DNA from: a virus
IMG/VR virus record: IMGVR_UViG_3300042375_000943
Location: 1-22,587 of that record
Strand: one strand, 5' to 3'
DNA: 22,587 nucleotides
Positions 22,517 through 22,587 of this stretch are shown piece after piece. The notes under the pieces are model-generated. The model worked only from the letters and a program-made list of their open reading frames with translations. It made no database searches and was not told the DNA's origin. A program made the translations under genes and the position numbers. Each line of letters begins with the position of its first letter. Position 1 is the first letter of the stretch.

Positions 22517-22587
22517 CACTTCGCCTCCTTTTGAGGTTTCGGCCTGCCGAGGAGGAGATGATCCATCTCCGCAATGAGCTGCTTGCG
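22516..22587 (-). CDS. C-terminus of an upstream gene, probably small terminase-type (partial)
   Basis: The window edge cuts this gene. Only the last 23 residues are visible (RKQLIAEMDHLLLGRPKPQK and three more), a helical segment with a basic tail. The stop overlaps the terminase ATG as TGATG, so translation is coupled. In Mu-like phages the gene before the large terminase is a small DNA-recognition subunit (Mu gp27-type), which this tail would suit, but the fragment is too short to identify. Confidence 0.6.
   Translation of the reverse strand, partial: RKQLIAEMDHLLLGRPKPQKEAK
22524..22530 (-). promoter_or_regulatory. Strong Shine-Dalgarno site for the large terminase
   Basis: The minus strand reads AAGGAGG here, 7 nt before ATG 22516. 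It is the clearest ribosome-binding site in the window; most other phage genes have weak or no Shine-Dalgarno sequence and rely on overlaps. It supports ATG 22516 over the GTG one codon earlier. Confidence 0.75.

Noticed and set aside
2198-22587. Lysis genes, CRISPR arrays, tRNAs or rRNAs within the phage block
   Set aside because: I found no endolysin, holin or spanin-like product, no regularly spaced repeats of CRISPR type and no tRNA-like cloverleaf; lysis genes probably lie upstream of the visible head module.

Overview
The window holds the 3' side of one host gene followed by the late (structural) half of a transposable, Mu-type prophage. The host gene, positions 74-2197 on the plus strand, encodes an M3-family oligopeptidase A-like metallopeptidase. 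Everything from about 2.2 kb to the right edge is phage. Apart from one tiny gene, the phage genes run on the minus strand, so they are transcribed from the right edge towards the peptidase. The high G+C, the scarcity of Shine-Dalgarno sites and the flavour of the head proteins suggest a Verrucomicrobiota-like host such as Prosthecobacter. That is inference; no rRNA or tRNA is present to confirm it.

Layout in transcription order (right to left): tail end of a small-terminase-type gene (22516-22587); large terminase (20954-22516); a 524-nt interruption with a plus-strand 58-codon gene, a G-rich leader and one copy of a dispersed repeat; DUF935/Mu gp29-like portal (18897-20429); Mu gpI-like protease with a C-terminal scaffold region (17638-18900); small coiled-coil protein (17278-17583); DUF2190-like decoration protein with an N-terminal membrane segment (16623-17210); major capsid protein (15536-16564); very stable UUCG hairpin; DUF1320/gp36-like connector (14994-15464); 25-codon ORF (14917-14994); minor head protein with a C-terminal PBECR-type nuclease-like domain (13370-14911); gpG-like protein (12634-13221); tail terminator-like protein with a chitobiase-type beta domain (11716-12537); tail tube (10771-11709); putative tail chaperone (10289-10726); tape measure (8006-10267); small distal protein (7539-8009); fibre-like protein (5925-7526); large tail hub/fibre (3332-5902); a 163-residue beta-rich protein (2844-3335); and a Cys-rich protein (2383-2847).

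The head module is Mu-like, but no contractile sheath or Mu-type baseplate genes are seen. The virion is therefore probably siphovirus-like, as in the D3112/B3 type of transposable phages. Between the last phage gene and the peptidase gene (2198-2382) lies an array of GTTTGsCG-type repeats and a long inverted repeat. These are the expected signature of the phage right end with transposase-binding sites. The early region (transposase, repressor, lysis) lies outside the window.

The observations most worth pursuing are: a recurrent (L/I)NA tripeptide in portal, protease/scaffold and capsid pro-region that may mark maturation-protease cleavage sites; the toxin-type nuclease domain on the minor head protein; a 45-nt repeat placed before two structural genes; and a divergent small moron-like gene.
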